A stretch of DNA of 6,464 nt, taken from contig DITI01000037.1 of assembly GCA_002422765.1 (NCBI GenBank), forward strand, positions 2,207-8,670. The letters are read 5' to 3'. The position numbers and the translations under genes are program-made. The first letter of the stretch is position 1. Every line of letters starts with the position of its first letter. Of this stretch, positions 6,261 through 6,464 are shown one piece after another. The notes beneath the pieces were generated by a model. The model saw only the letters and a list, made by a program, of their open reading frames with translations. It had not been told where the DNA came from and made no database searches. The stretch comes from Candidatus Pacebacteria bacterium UBA6188. Lineage in GTDB: Bacteria > Patescibacteriota > Microgenomatia > UBA1400 > PJMF01.

Positions 6261-6309
6261 CCTTGGCGGAGGCTCGGTTGCCTGCCCAACTACCGAGCAT
6301 CCGCCAAAG
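6261..6309 (-). terminator. Strong GC-rich hairpin with U-run (intrinsic terminator or leader attenuator)
   Basis: Outer arms 6261-6270 and 6300-6309 pair over 10 bp. One mismatch follows (6271/6299), then inner arms 6272-6278 and 6292-6298 pair over 7 bp around a 13-base loop. In minus-strand RNA the 6262/6308 pair is a U-G wobble, whereas in plus-strand RNA it is a C-A mismatch. On the minus strand the stem is followed by G and five T (6259-6255); no such run follows on the plus strand. It therefore reads as a leftward terminator. It lies 26 bases before the MGMT start codon, so it either ends an upstream transcript or sits in the MGMT leader. Confidence 0.72.
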
Positions 6310-6322
6310 ATTCTTATCTATT

Positions 6323-6352
6323 TTGATAGCAATAGATATACTTAATTATAAT
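6323..6352 (+). promoter_or_regulatory. Sigma-70-type promoter reading rightward
   Basis: TTGATA (6323-6328) is separated by 18 bases from a perfect TATAAT (6347-6352). Transcription would start near 6359, only about a dozen bases before ATG 6371. It is the best -10 match in the non-coding parts of the window, but the surroundings are AT-rich, so chance matches are possible. Confidence 0.6.
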
Positions 6353-6370
6353 TTACTATTTGTGAGGGTG

Positions 6371-6464
6371 ATGGTAACCTATAAGCAATCGTTTGTCTCT
6401 TACGAGACAGACACAACAAGCTACATTGTTATTCGTGATTCATCAGCGGTAATAATGTTCGCTA
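6371..6464 (+). CDS. Start of an unidentified reading frame (3' partial), or an RNA gene
   Basis: From ATG 6371 the frame stays open for 31 codons to the window end (it begins MVTYKQSFVSYE). It sits behind a near-consensus promoter (6323-6352), and a GAGG ribosome-site candidate lies only 3 bases before the ATG. The product is not recognisable from so few residues and has no signal peptide or motif. A 9-bp hairpin lies inside it at 6391-6412. A competing reading is that this stretch is a non-coding transcript. Another is that it is the end of a minus-strand gene: one minus frame runs 13 codons from the window edge to a TAG at 6423-6421. Coding is therefore only a possibility. Confidence 0.35.
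   Translation, partial: MVTYKQSFVSYETDTTSYIVIRDSSAVIMFA
6391..6412 (+). other. Short hairpin near the start of the rightward transcript
   Basis: GTTTGTCTC (6391-6399), a TTAC loop and GAGACAGAC (6404-6412) form a 9-bp stem. Position 6393/6410 is a T-G wobble in plus-strand RNA and would be an A-C mismatch in minus-strand RNA. It begins about 32 bases after the predicted transcription start. No T-run follows, so it is not a terminator. Confidence 0.45.

Noticed and set aside
6421..6464. Possible 3' end of a minus-strand gene (13 codons to TAG at 6423-6421)
   Set aside because: Thirteen open codons occur readily by chance, and the plus strand has a better promoter and start. It remains an alternative that would explain the terminator at 6261-6309.
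6355..6464. tRNA, tmRNA, SRP RNA or RNase P RNA start after the rightward promoter
   Set aside because: I see no tRNA-like acceptor or T-arm, no GGUUUCGAC-type tmRNA motif and no SRP or RNase P signature in the visible part.
1..6464. CRISPR array, insertion sequence, phage or defence system
   Set aside because: No spaced repeats, terminal inverted repeats, transposase, integrase, nuclease or Cas-like protein was seen on either strand.

Overview
The window looks like ordinary chromosomal DNA from a small-genome bacterium. I infer Patescibacteria (the Candidate Phyla Radiation, perhaps Microgenomates). The basis is the style of the proteins: a Wzy/O-antigen-ligase-like membrane protein fused to TPRs, a double-LysM M23 peptidase with a membrane anchor, a Rho without the usual N-terminal domain, and a stand-alone MGMT catalytic domain. 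No marker gene in the window proves this. The standard genetic code fits: the five readable gene ends use TAG or TAA, and none of the genes has an internal TGA.

Layout. Positions 1-1977 (+) hold the 3' part of a large membrane/TPR protein whose start lies to the left of the window. It meets obg tail to tail, and the two stop codons overlap by 4 bases. From 1974 to 6234 everything reads on the minus strand. In the direction of transcription the order is an MGMT-family alkyltransferase (6234-5926), a 163-base gap with promoter candidates, rho (5762-4395), 11 bases, a LysM-M23 murein hydrolase (4383-3244), a 106-base gap, and obg (3137-1974). Right of the MGMT gene are a strong 49-base hairpin that reads as a minus-strand terminator, then a near-consensus plus-strand promoter and a short reading frame cut by the window end.

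How they fit together. Rho and the peptidase are almost certainly co-transcribed. Obg may be on the same message or have its own weak promoter. The roles are housekeeping: transcription termination, cell-wall remodelling, ribosome assembly/GTP sensing and DNA repair, next to one surface-glycan-type membrane protein. I see no CRISPR array, tRNA, rRNA, transposase, phage gene or defence system, and no convincing new multi-gene system.

The most interesting details are inside known families: an insertion of roughly 45 residues in the Obg domain; a Rho with a disordered N-terminus, an altered RNP1 motif and changes next to the bicyclomycin pocket; a ligase-like protein that seems to lack the usual histidine; and the hairpin/promoter cluster at 6235-6464.
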